64,000 bases of DNA from Cyrtodaria siliqua (Eukaryota > Mollusca > Bivalvia > Adapedonta > Hiatellidae): contig JAWPHD010004374.1 of assembly GCA_037043455.1 (NCBI GenBank), positions 15,001-79,000 of the forward strand. Reading direction: 5' to 3'. Both the position numbers and the translations under genes were made by a program. This document shows, one piece after another, positions 1 to 12,690 of the stretch. Every line of letters starts with the position of its first letter. The stretch's first letter is position 1. Under the pieces are notes generated by a model. That model was not told where the DNA came from, ran no database searches, and saw only the letters and a list, made by a program, of their open reading frames with translations.

Positions 1-67
1 GACAGACAGACAGACAGGCCAGACAGACAGACAGACAGAGAGCCAGACAGGCTAGACAGACAGACAT

Positions 68-108
<41 letters not shown>

Positions 109-454
109 GGGCCAGACAGAGGGCCAGACAGAGGGCCAGACAGAGAGCCAGACAGGCCAGACAGAGACCCAGACAGGACAGACAGACAGACAGACAGACA
201 CACAGACAGAGGGCCAGACAGAGAGCAAGACTGGCCAGACAGAGACCCAGACAGGCCAGACAGACAGACAGACAGACAGACAGGCCAGACTGACAGACAG
301 ACAGAGAGCCAGACAGGCTAGACAGACAGACATACAGACAGACAGACAGACAGACAGAGGGCCAGACAGAGGGCCAGACAAAGGGCCAGACAAAGAGCAA
401 GACTGGCCAGACAGAAACCCAGACAGGCCAGACAGACAGACAGACAGACAGGCC

Positions 455-553
<99 letters not shown>

Positions 554-666
554 TAGACAGGCTAGACAGACAGGCAGACAGAGACCCAGAGACAGGCCAG
601 GCAGAGAGCCAGACAGAGAGCCAGACAGAGAGCCAGACAGACAGACAGACAGAGGGCCAGAGGGCC

Positions 667-705
<39 letters not shown>

Positions 706-763
706 AAGACAGAGGGCCAGACAGAGGGCCAGACAGAGAGCAAGACTGGCCAGACAGAGACCC

Positions 764-805
<42 letters not shown>

Positions 806-808
806 GCC

Positions 809-841
<33 letters not shown>

Positions 842-1185
842 GGCTAGACAGACAGGCAGACAGAGACCCAGGCAGGCCAGGCAGAGAGCCAGACAGAGAG
901 CCAGACAGGCCAGCCAAACAGACAGACAGACAGACAGACATACAGGCTAGACAGACACGCAGACAGAGACACAGGCAGAGAGCCAGACAGAGAGCCAGAC
1001 AGAGACCCAGACAGGCCAGACAGACAGACAGACAGACAGACAGAGGGCCAGACAGAGGGCCAGACAGAGGGCCAGACATAGAGCCAGACAGGCCAGACAG
1101 AGAGCCAGACAGGCCAGACAGACAGAGACCCAGACAGGCCAGACAGACAGCCAGACAGCCAGACAGCCAGACAGCCAGACAGGCC

Positions 1186-1276
<91 letters not shown>

Positions 1277-1447
1277 GGGTCAGACAGAGGGCCAGACAGA
1301 TAGCAAGACTGGCCAGACAGAGACCCAGACAGGCCAGACAGACAGACAGACAGACAGACGACAGACAGACAGACAGACAGACAGACAGTCCAGACACACA
1401 GACAGACAGACAGACATACAGACAGACATACAGAGATCCAGACAGGC

Positions 1448-1492
<45 letters not shown>

Positions 1493-1746
1493 CGACAGAC
1501 AGACATGCCAGACAGAGACCCAGACAGAGACCCAGACAGGCCAGCCAGCCAGCCAGGCAGACAGACAGACAGACAGACAGGCTAGACAGACAGGCAGACA
1601 GAGACCCAGACAGGCCAGGCAGAGACCCAGACAGAGACCCAGACAGGCCAGACAGACAGACAGACAGACAGAGGGCCAGACAGAGGGTCAGACAGATGTC
1701 CAGACAGAGAGCCAGACAGGCCAGACAGAGACCCAGACAGAGACCC

Positions 1747-1803
<57 letters not shown>

Positions 1804-1839
1804 GGCCAGACAGACAGACAGCCAGACAGCCAGACAGGC

Positions 1840-1900
<61 letters not shown>

Positions 1901-1942
1901 GAGACAGTCAGACTGACAGACAGACAGAGAGCCAGACAGGCT

Positions 1943-1973
<31 letters not shown>

Positions 1974-2213
1974 GGGCCAGACAGAGGGCCAGACAGAGAG
2001 CAAGACTGGCCAGACAGAGACCCAGACAGGCCAGACAGGCCAGACAGACAGACAGACAGACAGACAGGCCATACAGACAGACAGACAGACAGACAGACAG
2101 GCTAGACAGACAGGCAGACAGAGACCCAGACAGACCAGGCAGAGAGCCAGACAGAGAGCCAGACAAGCCAGACAGACAGACAGAGAGACAGACAGACAGA
2201 CAGACAGAGGGCC

Positions 2214-2244
<31 letters not shown>

Positions 2245-2479
2245 AAGAGGGCCAGACAGAGGGCCAGACAGAGGGCCAGACAGAGGGCCAGACAGAGAGC
2301 AAGACTGGTCAGACAGAGACCCAGACAGGCCAGACAGACAGACATACAGACAGACAGACAAACAGGCCAGACAGACAGACAGACAGGCAGGCAGACAGGC
2401 TAGACAGACAGGCAGACAGAGACCCAGACAGGCCAGGCAGAGAGCCAGACAGAGAGCCAGACAGAGAGCCAGACAGGCC

Positions 2480-2512
<33 letters not shown>

Positions 2513-2769
2513 GGCTAGACAGACAAGCAATCAGAGACCCAGACAGGCCAGGCAGAGAGCCAGACAGAGACCCAGACAGGCCAGACAGACAGACAGACAG
2601 ACAGGGGGCCAGACAGAGGGCCAGACAGAGAGCCAGACAGGCCAGACAGAGAGCCAGACAGGCCAGACAGAGAGCCAGACAGGCCAGACAGACAGAGACC
2701 CAGACATGCCAGACAGACAGACAGCCAGACAGCCAGACAGGCCAGACAGACAGACAGACAGACAGACAT

Positions 2770-2806
<37 letters not shown>

Positions 2807-2824
2807 CCAGACAGACAGACAGTC

Positions 2825-2855
<31 letters not shown>

Positions 2856-2858
2856 GGG
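1..2858. repeat. (GACA)n compound satellite
   Basis: The whole stretch is built from the tetramer GACA, interrupted by variants such as GCCAGACAGAGG, GAGCCAGACAG and GACCCAGACAGG that recur in the same order, giving a loose higher-order structure. It starts before the window. Open frames on both strands translate only to low-complexity Leu-Ser-Val-Cys or Arg-Gln-Thr-Asp repeats and are artefacts. The array ends abruptly at about 2858, where unique AT-rich sequence begins. Confidence 0.97.
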
Positions 2859-4240
2859 CCAAATAAACTTGATAACCAGTCACATTTAGCCAATCTCAAT
2901 GGCTCGCTTATTTAAGAATTGACTGGAAACAGCGATGCATTGCATTTGATATTGGCCGTCTTCTCGGTAATGGATAAAATATGATATGCTGACAAAAACG
3001 GTTATTTTGTGTAATTAATTTGTTGAAAATAATTGGTACGCACCGATAAAGTAATTTAATTGTGTATTTAGCCTAATTTAGGGAGTTTTAACTGGGAATT
3101 TATGCAAATACGTTGCTTATCTGTAGCTGTTCTGTGACGTTTTATGTCATAGAACTATACCAAGCCTAGTTGCATTGCCATTATTGTGTACTGGTTAATG
3201 AGTTCTTTAAAGTTTTAATACACAAACTTTGTCACATTTCTGTTCTCTTGATACAATGGCAGGGATGATTAGTGCCATGTGTAGTTGTGCATGTCATTGT
3301 TGTGTTCCAGTTGAATGACTTTTGGCGGTGTTATGCCCCATTAAAGGACACAATATCATGCTTCCCATACCGGGAAAAAATTCAGAACTTTGTAAAAATT
3401 GTATTTAATTTAATGTAATTTTAATTTTTAAAAATTATAAAGACTGATATTTAAACAAGGACAGAATGAATGCATGCATATATAATGAGAAAATACAAAA
3501 ATGCAGACTCTTTTCACCATTTAGTATTTTCATTAAATGCATTTCAATATGCTAACATGCAGAGAAATAAAATAAATAGCAATATATTTAGACAATGTAA
3601 GGCTAAACTGAGGCATATACAAGTTCAACTAACACGAGTTCCAAAGAATCTAGAAAGACCGTGCTGCAAATTCAGAAATAATACATACACCATTATTTTG
3701 AGTAATCGCACCTTTTGTATTGTTTCATGTTGATTGAACAATCAACCATAAAATGAACCCAATTCAGAAACAGCCGATTAAACACCGGTTCACACTTGCC
3801 ATTGTTCCAGTTTACGCTACCATGTGTACAACTACTTAGTAGGCACTTAAAGGGACACATGGCAATCTTGCAGTAATTGAAATGGGTGTCACAATTTATA
3901 TATCCAGTATCATTTTTTCTTTTACCCTGGTTACATTTAAATAAATCAAATTTTAAGTATTCACTATTTCGTCTTATTATACTATAAGTTAATATATTAC
4001 TGGTGCAATAAGATAAAAAATAATAATATGCAAAAACAAATGGCTTAATACAATTCTTATAATTAACATTAATGATAAAAACTAACGGGGCGCTGCTAGT
4101 TTTTGAAAACTCAAGATTTCCATGTGTTCCTTTAACACTTATCAGTGATTGTAAAGTTCAAAAACACAGACGGGCTGAGTATCTCTGGCTAATTCGTAAG
4201 CAAACATTTTCAAATTTTCTGTTTTGATCAGCACTTTTGG

Positions 4241-4256
4241 CCGCTAGAGGGCGCCA
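4241..4256 (+). promoter_or_regulatory. CTCF-like core motif
   Basis: The sequence CCGCTAGAGGGCGCCA closely follows the bilaterian CTCF core (CC-x-C-x-AG-R-GGGCGC). It is a single occurrence in an AT-rich spacer. Occupancy is unknown and a chance match is possible. Confidence 0.35.
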
Positions 4257-4594
4257 CATTATTTGATGTTTTACCCGGCTCGATCACGCAGTTAAAATCT
4301 GTGAATAATGTCACAACTTTATATGACAGATAACGTTGAGCGCGGGGACACAAACCAGTTGATTGACAGCAAGAGGCGTAAAAGTGGGCGGAGTCTTATC
4401 GCACCGACAATTTGGTTTTCAATACACGCTGGTTTTCACTAAACGCTGACATAATTAGTTTATCGATCTAAATTGATTGTCACTAATTAGCTAAAACACT
4501 CAGCGGGATAGTGGCTTATAAACAGTGAAAGACTTTGTGAATTGGAATTCGGGATTTTCCGAGATCTTTTAGACAAAATCGGTCGGAAATTTGG

Positions 4595-4623
4595 ATTCGC
4601 CAGACCGCCGATGTCTGGCGAAT
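4595..4623. other. Perfect 11-bp hairpin
   Basis: ATTCGCCAGAC and its exact reverse complement are separated by 7 bases. The half-motif (CGCCAG/CTGGCG/TTCGCC) recurs in the following 80 bases. No function can be assigned. Confidence 0.5.
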
Positions 4624-5373
4624 TTGGTGTGTATTTCTTACGGTTTTCATTCGCCAGTTCAGGTTACTTTTCGCCTATGGCGATTTGGCGAATGGCCTAG
4701 TAAGCCCATTAAAAATAACCATTGGTATTCGTGAACAGTCGTAAAGATGTGTTAATGCTCTGATCAATGAAATATGAACCCGAAATTGTACTTTTGTTTT
4801 CGATCGCTGTCGTACAAATTCGTTACCTCACCGGTTGACTCATAAAATATGTTGACGATTTTAGCCGAGTATTTTCAAATAAAACTCACAATGTTCCGTC
4901 GTATATGCAAGCGTCTAATCATTTGAATCGATAAAGCATGTCGTCTGAGAACAAGTTAAATGTCAACACTAAATTTCCTTCATAGGAGGGAGAACAGCCT
5001 AAAAAACAGCGGGTTAAAGTCAATACTTGTCAAAAACAATAAACTAACATCTTGTGTGGTGTCACATATTAGTACTGCGAACAATTTAACGTTTTTGCAA
5101 CAACGGTGTCGGACAAACACTGGTATTTATAAATAGTCCTTGAAAACAGTGGGAAAACCTGGAAAAGACCTTGAATTTTGTTTTCAAAAAACTGTGGGAA
5201 CCCTGTAATACACTTACTTTGTACAGACTAGTTCTCCTGCTACCCTGGCTGGCATTCAACAACTAGTGACCTATAACATTGCCATGTGCCGGTTGAATGA
5301 ATGTTGAAAATGTGTTACAGTCCCCTGCACATTTAGCCAGTAGAACATCCAAATACACTTTCACCTCTTGTCT

Positions 5374-5752
5374 GCACCGTATTTTCAATACTATAACACT
5401 TAGAGATACCAAACTTGGTATGTGGATACATCTTGGGATAGCTGTGTGTCGCATACCAAAATAAGGCCACTGTGACCTTGACCTGTGACCTCTGTCATAG
5501 AAAATGCTTGTCCAGACCGTATTTTCGATACTATAACACTAAGTCTTAGAGATAGAGATGGTGATGTGTCGCGTACCAGAATAAGGTAATTGTGACCTTG
5601 ACCTGTGACCTCTGTCATAGAAAATGCTTGTCCGGACCATATTTTCAATACAATAACACTTAGAAATACCAAAACTTGGTATGTTGATACATCTTGGGAT
5701 AGCGGTAGGTCGCATACCAAAATAAGGTCACTATGACCTATGTCATACCCCA
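5374..5752. repeat. Tandem repeat, about 120-140 bp unit, three copies
   Basis: The block containing ATTTTCAATACTATAACACT, then the TTGGTATGT and CATCTTGGGATA segments, then GTGACCTTGACCTGTGACC recurs three times with deletions. Minus-strand open frames at 5263-5753 are by-products of the repeat. Confidence 0.8.
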
Positions 5753-5848
5753 AACATTGTGAGAAGCATCAGTATGAAGTGGAACTGCGCATATACATGA
5801 AGTCATGGGTTATGCTTTGCAAGAGTATTAATAACTTTCTGTGATAGT

Positions 5849-7009
5849 TATGGCTCCCCCACACAAAGTGTGGAGGGGAGCCATATTGATTTTGTGCTGT
5901 CTGTCTGTGTCACAAACGATGTCCGATATATAACTAGAGAATGGTTGGACCTATTGTCCTCAAATTTAGAAGGATGGTTGATCATGACTATTAGATGACC
6001 CCTATTGATTTTGGGGTCACTAGGTCAAAGGTCAAGGTCGCGGTGACATTGACTATCAAAAAGATTCCGATTAATAACTAGAGAATGGTTTGACCTAGGG
6101 TCTTCAGACTTGAAAGGATGGTTTGTCATGACCAGTAGATGACCCCTATTGATTTTGGGGTCACTTGGTCAAAGGTCAAGGTCGCGGTGATATTGACTAT
6201 CAAAACTATATCCGATCAATAACTACACAATGGTTGGACCTAGGGTCCTCAAACTTGGAAGGATGGTTGGTCATGACCAGTAGATGACCCCTATTGATTT
6301 TAGGGTCACTAGGTTTAAGGTCAAGGTCACAGTGACATTGACTATCAAAACGATATCCGATCAATAACTACACAATGGTTAGACCTAGGGTCCTCAAACT
6401 TGGAAGGATGGTTGGTCATGACCAGTAGATGACCCCTATTGATTTTGGGGTCACTAGGTAAAGGTCAACATATGGTGACATTGACTATCAAATCGATGTT
6501 CACTAGGTCAAAGGTCAAGATCGCGGTGACATTGACTATCAAACGATGTCTGATCAATAACTAGAGAATGGTTGGACCTAGGGTTCTCAAACTTGTAAGG
6601 ATGGTTGGTCATGACCAGCAGATGACTCCTTTTGATTTTGGGGTCACTAGGTCAAAGGTCAAGCTAGCGATGACATTGACTATCAAAACGATGTCCGATC
6701 AATAACTAGAGAATGGTTGGACCTAGGGTCCTCAAACTTGGAAGGATGGTTGGTCATGACCAGAACATGACCCCTATTGATATCAAAAAAAATCCCCGAT
6801 CAATAACAAAACAATGTCCAATCAATAACTAGAGAATGGTTGGACCTAGGATCCTCAAACTTGGAAGGATGGTTGACCAATAAATATTACTGATACAGGT
6901 TGTAGATACAGTCACAGGGATATTGAATATCAAAACGATCTCAGATCAATGAGAACGGTTGGACCTAGAGTCGTCAATTATGTCTGTTCGGGCGAGTGGG
7001 GGAGCCATA
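5849..7009. repeat. Tandem-unit element with DR1 motifs and terminal inverted repeat
   Basis: About seven degenerate 150-170 bp units repeat the phrases AATAACTAGAGAATGGTTGG, GGATGGTTGGTCATGACCAG and GGGGTCACTAGGTCAAAGG. The block opens with a palindrome (TATGGCTCCCCCA, then AGGGGAGCCATA) and closes with TGGGGGAGCCATA, so its ends are inverted repeats, as in a mobile element. Perfect DR1 sites (AGGTCA-A-AGGTCA) lie at 6022-6034, 6505-6517 and 6649-6661. Confidence 0.8.
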
Positions 7010-7516
7010 CGTTTTTGTCCAATAACAATTTCTAGTTTTAGTTTGACCTTCTTTTGATCTACATCTTTATTAATTTCGCTTAGTTTTGTACACTCTTTTT
7101 GTGATGTCTATGCGATCTCTGTAGTGTAAGGAAACACACTTTTCTTTCGAGAAAAGAGATTCAAGTTCAAGTCTTGGCAGGGACCTGACACACTGAGTTG
7201 TACATACAATTGTTTTTTTCCACATCAGTAATGTTGTTTTTGTATATTAAACATATTTTTCATCAAAATACCTATTCTCATTTGTCACTTTCCGCCAAAT
7301 CTACAACATCTCATGCACCCACTTAAAGGGATGCACAGCAATCTTCATTTCAGATTTTGTAGTGTCCCTTCACTTCTTCAGTTCTCTACCGATTATTCAA
7401 TCATGACCGTTATATCTTGGTAGTAATACTCATCCTTACAGCAGGTTGTCACACGGTTATTCTTCCGTAAATCACCCCAGCAACGACTAAGCCAGTGCCC
7501 TTCAATTAATAGATTA

Positions 7517-8003
7517 TTGCTCCCCACAACAAAGTGTGGTCGGAGCGCCATGTTCATTTTGACCTCTATTGATTTTGGTGTCACCAGGTCAAAGGTCACA
7601 TCCGGGCTAACATTGACTATCCAAACGGTGTCCGATCAATAACTACAGAATGGTTGGCAGAAGGGTACCCAAACTTAGAGGGATGGTTGCTCATGACCAG
7701 TCGATGGCCCTTATTGATTTTGGGGTCACTAGGTCAAAGGTCAAGGTCGTGTTAACATTAACTATCGAAACGATGTCCGATCAATAACTACAGAATGGTT
7801 GGACCTAGGGCCCCCAAACTTGGAAGAACGCTTTACCATTACAACTAGATGACACCTATTCATTTTGGGGTCACTACATCAAAGTTCAAGGTCGCGGTCA
7901 CATTCGCTATCTAAAGATGTCCGATCAATAACTACACAACGGTTGGTCCTACGGTCCTCAACCTTGAAAGGTTGGTTGGTCATGACCAGTAGATAACCTG
8001 TTC
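7517..8003. repeat. Second copy of the DR1-bearing tandem element
   Basis: It starts with a similar palindromic head (GCTCCCCACAACAAAGTGTGG) and contains about three of the same units. DR1 sites lie at 7586-7598 and 7731-7743. The right terminal inverted repeat is missing; a different repeat begins directly after it. Confidence 0.75.
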
Positions 8004-8013
8004 TTAGCTCCAC

Positions 8014-9230
8014 TGATCAGAGATCAGCAGAGCTTATGCCGTGGTGCGGCGTGTCTGTCTGTCTGTAAACTTTTATTTGTAGCGACTACTCCTCTGAAAG
8101 TACTTGATACTTGACGGATTTTCATGAAACTTCACACGAATGTTGCTCTTCATGTTTAATTGATTCTAGCAAAATTTCAGGTCGGCCGGAAATACAAGAT
8201 GGCCGCCATGGCTAAAAAAAGATTTTCAAAATACAAGTTTGTAGCGACTACTTCTTGAAAACTATAAGTGATATTCATATGGGACTTTCTCCTAAAAATG
8301 ATACAGCATGACATGATGTTGGTCCTTGTCAAAAATCGTTCTAATTCGATGTTAAACATAGCTGTCAGTAGCCATCTTTGTTTACATAGAGTTATATAAT
8401 GAAAACTTGTAGCCACTACTCCTCTGAAACTACTAAACGGATTTCCATGAAACTTCACAGGAATGTTGCTCTTCATGTCTAATTGATCCTAGCAAAATTT
8501 CAGATCGGCCAGATATTCAAGATGGCCGCCACAGTCAAAAATAAATTTAAAAAACATAAGTTTTTAGCGACTACTTCTTGAAAACTATAAGTGATATTGA
8601 TATGTGACTTTTTCTAAAATGATCAGCATGACATGATGGTTATTCGAGTCGAACATTATTTTGATTCGACGTTAAACATGGCTGCCAGTGGCCATCTTTG
8701 TTTACATAGAGTTATATCATGAAAACTTGTAGCGACTACTCCTCTGAAACTACTTGATGGCTTTTCATGAAACTTCACATGAATGTTGCTCTTCATGTCT
8801 AAATGAACTTAGCAAAATTTCAGGTCGGCCGGAAATTCAAGATGGCCGCCATGGCTAAAAATAGATTTTTAAAAAATAAGTTTGTAGCGACTACTTCTTG
8901 AAAACTATAAAAGATATTGCTATGGGACTTTTTCTAAAATGATCAGCATGGCATGATGGTTATAGGAGTCGAACATCATTTTGATTCAATGTTTAACAAG
9001 GCTGTCAGCGGCCATCTTTGTTTACATAGAATTATATAATGAAAACTTGTAGCGACTACTCCTCTGAAACTATTTGACGGATTTCCATGAGACTTCACAG
9101 GAAAGCTGCTCTTGATGTCTAATTGATCCAAGCACAATTTCAGGTCGGCCGGAAATTCAAGATGGCCGCTACGGCTAAAAATAGATTTTCAAAATGCAAG
9201 TTTGTATCGACTACTTCCTGAAATCAAAAT
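8014..9230. repeat. About 320-bp tandem repeat, 3.6 copies
   Basis: The block opens with a palindromic head (AGCTCCACTGATCAGAG, then AGCAGAGCT). Units beginning near 8078, 8408, 8727 and 9047 each carry TGTAGCGACTACTCCTCTGA, a TTCAAGATGGCCGCC segment and GCCATCTTTGTTTACATAGA. The minus open frame at 8177-8476 only spans one unit and is not a gene. Confidence 0.85.
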
Positions 9231-9480
9231 CAATCAGTAGAGTTTCAAGGTCATTGACCTCTTGTTATTTTCCAGTTACTAGATCGAAGTCAAGGTTGCG
9301 GTGCCCTTCACTATCAATACGATGTCCTATCAACAACTACAAACTTCATGGATCTAGGTCCTCCAACTTGAAAGGATGAATGGTTGCTCATGACCAGTAC
9401 ATGACCCTTATCCTTATTCATTTAAAGGTCAAGGTGCCGGTGACCTTCGTTATCAAAACGATCCCGGATCCAGAACATCT
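9231..9480. repeat. Degenerate tail related to the DR1-bearing repeat
   Basis: Phrases such as GGTCATTGACCTC, AAGGTCAAGG, CTCATGACCAGTACATGACC and ACTATCAATACGATGTCC match the units at 5849-8003. The copy is too degraded for its unit boundaries to be set. Confidence 0.55.
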
Positions 9481-10248
9481 ACATGCAGTCCGTACTTCCC
9501 ATGGTATAATATATGTGTTATACATTTTCTTGTTATGTATAACTTAGCTCTTCCACTTTCCTATCCTTCTCTGAGTTTTCTCTGTGAAAAACAGCCCTGT
9601 TGGCTGGTCAGCCCTGTTGGCTGGTCTAAATGAATTACAATCAGTCATCACATGCGTACGATCCGGAGCCCGAATATTATGGTTTAAGTTGGATAAGGTC
9701 GAGAACATTAAATACGTTCAACACCATTTTTGTTCTAGATGTTATCTTAGCTGTAAAAGGATTGTAAAGTTAATCATTCGTTCATTTTGATGCTTATGTT
9801 TGTATGCTTTAATAAATACTATAATTACCCTTCATCAAGTACTGTGTAGTCTGAACATTGCCAGGTGCGTTGCTAGGCCCAAATGATAGCATAGGCCCCA
9901 TGTTTAACTTATCCTATCGGGGTTGGGGAGCATGCCCCCACCCTTTTTTATGTTAGAATCTATTAGGTGCATTCTGACGTTTATTTTAAGGTAAAGGTAA
10001 GTACGTACACATATGCATCTGAAAATACCCTCCCCCCCCCCCCCCCCCCCCACCCTACCCCACCACACCCACCACCTCTTCTCGATTTCTGAAAATTAGA
10101 CATAGACGCCTACACAGAGCTACGCCAATGATTGCTAAGTAAATACAGTCATTATATCAGCTCTTTGGACCATACGTAGATACATGCAAAGACCGGGGTC
10201 CATCGTAGGAATATAACGGGGTTAAAGTACAAATGCATGCGATTACAG
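9481..10248. other. Spacer; from about 9650 paralogous to intron 12 of gene B
   Basis: From about 9650 the sequence aligns by eye with 42050-42342, the intron in front of exon 13 of the complete gene; examples are the ATCAAGTACTGTGTAGTCTGA segment and the acceptor GATTACAG. This places copy A in the same duplicated family. A 17-bp direct duplication lies at 9592-9626. No upstream exon of copy A is visible, and repeats occupy the expected place. Confidence 0.6.
10032..10051 (+). repeat. Poly-C tract (C20)
   Basis: Twenty consecutive C followed by further C-rich triplets. The complementary strand is a G-run able to form quadruplexes. Confidence 0.95.
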
Positions 10249-10974
10249 GCAAATGCGGCAGGGCTAGCATATCAGGACTTCGTCAAGAAACAATGGGAGA
10301 CACATCAGCAAAAAATATCCATGGTAGCCAAGCAGCTCGTGTATCAGCCTTCAAGGGCGACTACAAGATAAATGTCAACTAATGGGCACGTAATAAAGAC
10401 GGAGACATTCACTGTAAGCGATGGGGGTAAAGACCTTACCATCCATCTTGATGCTCAGACAGGTAGAGCCACGTTATTAATAAACTTGTGTATTTCTTAA
10501 TTAACAGGTCCACAACGATAGTCTTTACTGGACTTATACATACATTTAGATATGCACGGTAAGGTTGCTATAAATGTGGTTAAATTCTCGGTTATTAAGT
10601 TGTATTCGTTATACTGTTTAAATATATACTAATTTTGATCGCCATTGCAACATTACAGAAAGAAAATATATGACAATGATGTTTTATAAAGAAACAATAC
10701 AGAAACATTCCAAAGCATTTACTAATACAATAATAAAACATACAATAATAAAAACATTACAGTAACATAAAATATGACGATAATTATGTACACTCATTAA
10801 ATATCATATTTTTACTAGATTGTATTATTCGTTTGATATGTCATACAACTGTCGTAGACACATCTCACATATCTACACAACTGTTGTGTACGTAACATTT
10901 GTTCTGTTGTGGGTCTTCCTCGGGTACGCCAGTTTCTTCTAATAACAAAGACCACATAAACCCTAACGTCTTCC

Positions 10975-12690
10975 CACAGCATGGACCACTCAAACTCTTA
11001 ACGTATTTCCACAGCAAGGACCACTCAAGCCCTAACGTCTTTCCACAGCAAGGACCACACAAACCCTAATGTCTTCCCACGTCAATGACACCCTAACGTC
11101 TTCCCACGGCAAGGACAACATGACGTCTTCCCACAGCAAGGATCTCACAAACCCTAACGTCTTCCCACAGCAAGGACCACTCAAACCCTAACGTCTTCCC
11201 AAAGGAAGAAACACACAAACCCTAAAAGTAGATATAAAAATAACCACAAACACACAAAGAAACAAAGAACACATATATATATAAAGATGAATAAAAGGCA
11301 AGATAAAATATCACAAACACACAAAAGTTGACAATACGGCTACCGCCTTGGAACCATCAGTGGCAAAAACAGCCGCTGAGGGGTTTATACGAGATTAAAG
11401 TCATCCCGCAGTAATGACGTCCTAACGTCTTCCCACAACAATGACACCCTAACATCGTCCCACAAAAAGGACAACTCAAATCTCTTTTCACAGCAAGGAT
11501 CACTCAAACCCTAACGTCTTCCCACAGCAAGGACCATTTAAATCATAACGTCTTCCCACAGCAATGACATCCTAACGTCTTCCCACAGTAAGGACCACAC
11601 ATACCCTAACGTCTTCCCGCAGCAAGGACCACTCAAACCATAACGTCTTCCCACAGCAAGGACCACTCAAAACCTAACGTCTTCCCACAGCAAGGACCAC
11701 CTAAACCCTAAAGTCTTCCCACAGCAAGTACCACTCAAACCCTAACGTCTTCCCACAGAAATGACATCCTAACATCTTCCCACAGTAAGGACCACACACA
11801 CCATAAGGTCTTCCCACAGAAATGACACCCTAACGTCTTCCTACGCCAATGACACCCTAACGTCTTCCCACAGTAAGGACACACAAGCCCTAACGTCTTC
11901 CCACAGCAAGGACCACTCAAACCCTAACGTCTTCCCACAGCAAGGACCACACAAACCCTAACGTCTTCCCACAGCAAGGACCACACAAACCCTAACGTCT
12001 TCCCGCAGCAAGGACCACACAAAATCTAACGTCTTCCCGCAGCAAGGATCACACACACCATAACGTCTTCCCACAGAAATGACATCCTAACGTCTTCCCG
12101 CAGCAAGGACCACACCAACCATAACGTCTTCCCACATAAATGACACACAAATGTCTTCCCGCAGCAAAGATCACACAAACTCTAACGTCTTCCCGCAGCA
12201 AGGACCACACAAACCATTACGTCTTCCCACATAAATGACACCCTAACGTCTTCCCGCAGCAAGGACCACGCAAACTCTAACGTCGTCCCTCAGCAAAGAC
12301 CACACAAACCATAACGTCTTCCCACGGAAATGACACCCTAACGTCTTCCCACAGCAAGGACAACACAAACTCTAACGTCTTCCCACAGCAACAACCAGAC
12401 AAACCATAACGTCTTCCCACACAAAAATGACACCCTAACGTCTTCCCGCAGCAAAGGCCACACAAACTCTAACGTCTTCCCGCATCAAGGAACACACAAA
12501 CCATTTCGTCTTTCAACAGGAATGACACCATAACATCTTCCCACACTGCAAGGACCACACAAACTTTGACGTCTTCCCGCAGCAAGGAACACACAAACCA
12601 TGACGTCTTCCCGCAGCAAGGTCAACAAAAACCCTAACGTCTTCCCACAGAAATGACACCCTAACGTCTTCCCATAGCAGGATCACACAA
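10975..12690. repeat. Minisatellite, 27/34-bp units, in the copy A intron
   Basis: Dozens of imperfect copies of a unit reading CCTAACGTCTTCCCACAG plus CAAGGACCACACAAAC (34 bp) alternate with a shorter form ending AAATGACAC (27 bp). A retroelement copy at 11226-11400 interrupts the array. Short minus-strand open frames here are repeat artefacts. The matching intron of gene B carries only one unit-like stretch near 43858-43888. Confidence 0.93.
11226..11400 (-). mobile_element. Retroelement family R, 3' tail
   Basis: The reverse complement carries the family phrases CCGTTCCAAGGCGGTAGCC (diverged here) and TTTTGTGTTTGTGATGTC. It shares the family 3' end and is truncated at the 5' side. It is inserted within the minisatellite. 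Confidence 0.7.

Larger units (their letters stand above)
2859..5230. other. Gene-free AT-rich spacer
   Basis: No coding exon is recognisable. The longest open frame (3470-3733) has no family resemblance, no splice context and biased AT-rich codons. The stretch holds one CTCF-like motif and one short perfect hairpin, listed separately, and otherwise nothing that I can identify. Confidence 0.6.

Noticed and set aside
52..2899. Several long open frames on both strands of the satellite
   Set aside because: They translate only the GACA repeat in different frames. There is no start context, no complexity and no splice sites.
10975..12690. CRISPR-like array of repeated units
   Set aside because: The units are contiguous and degenerate with no unique spacers, and the window is eukaryotic.
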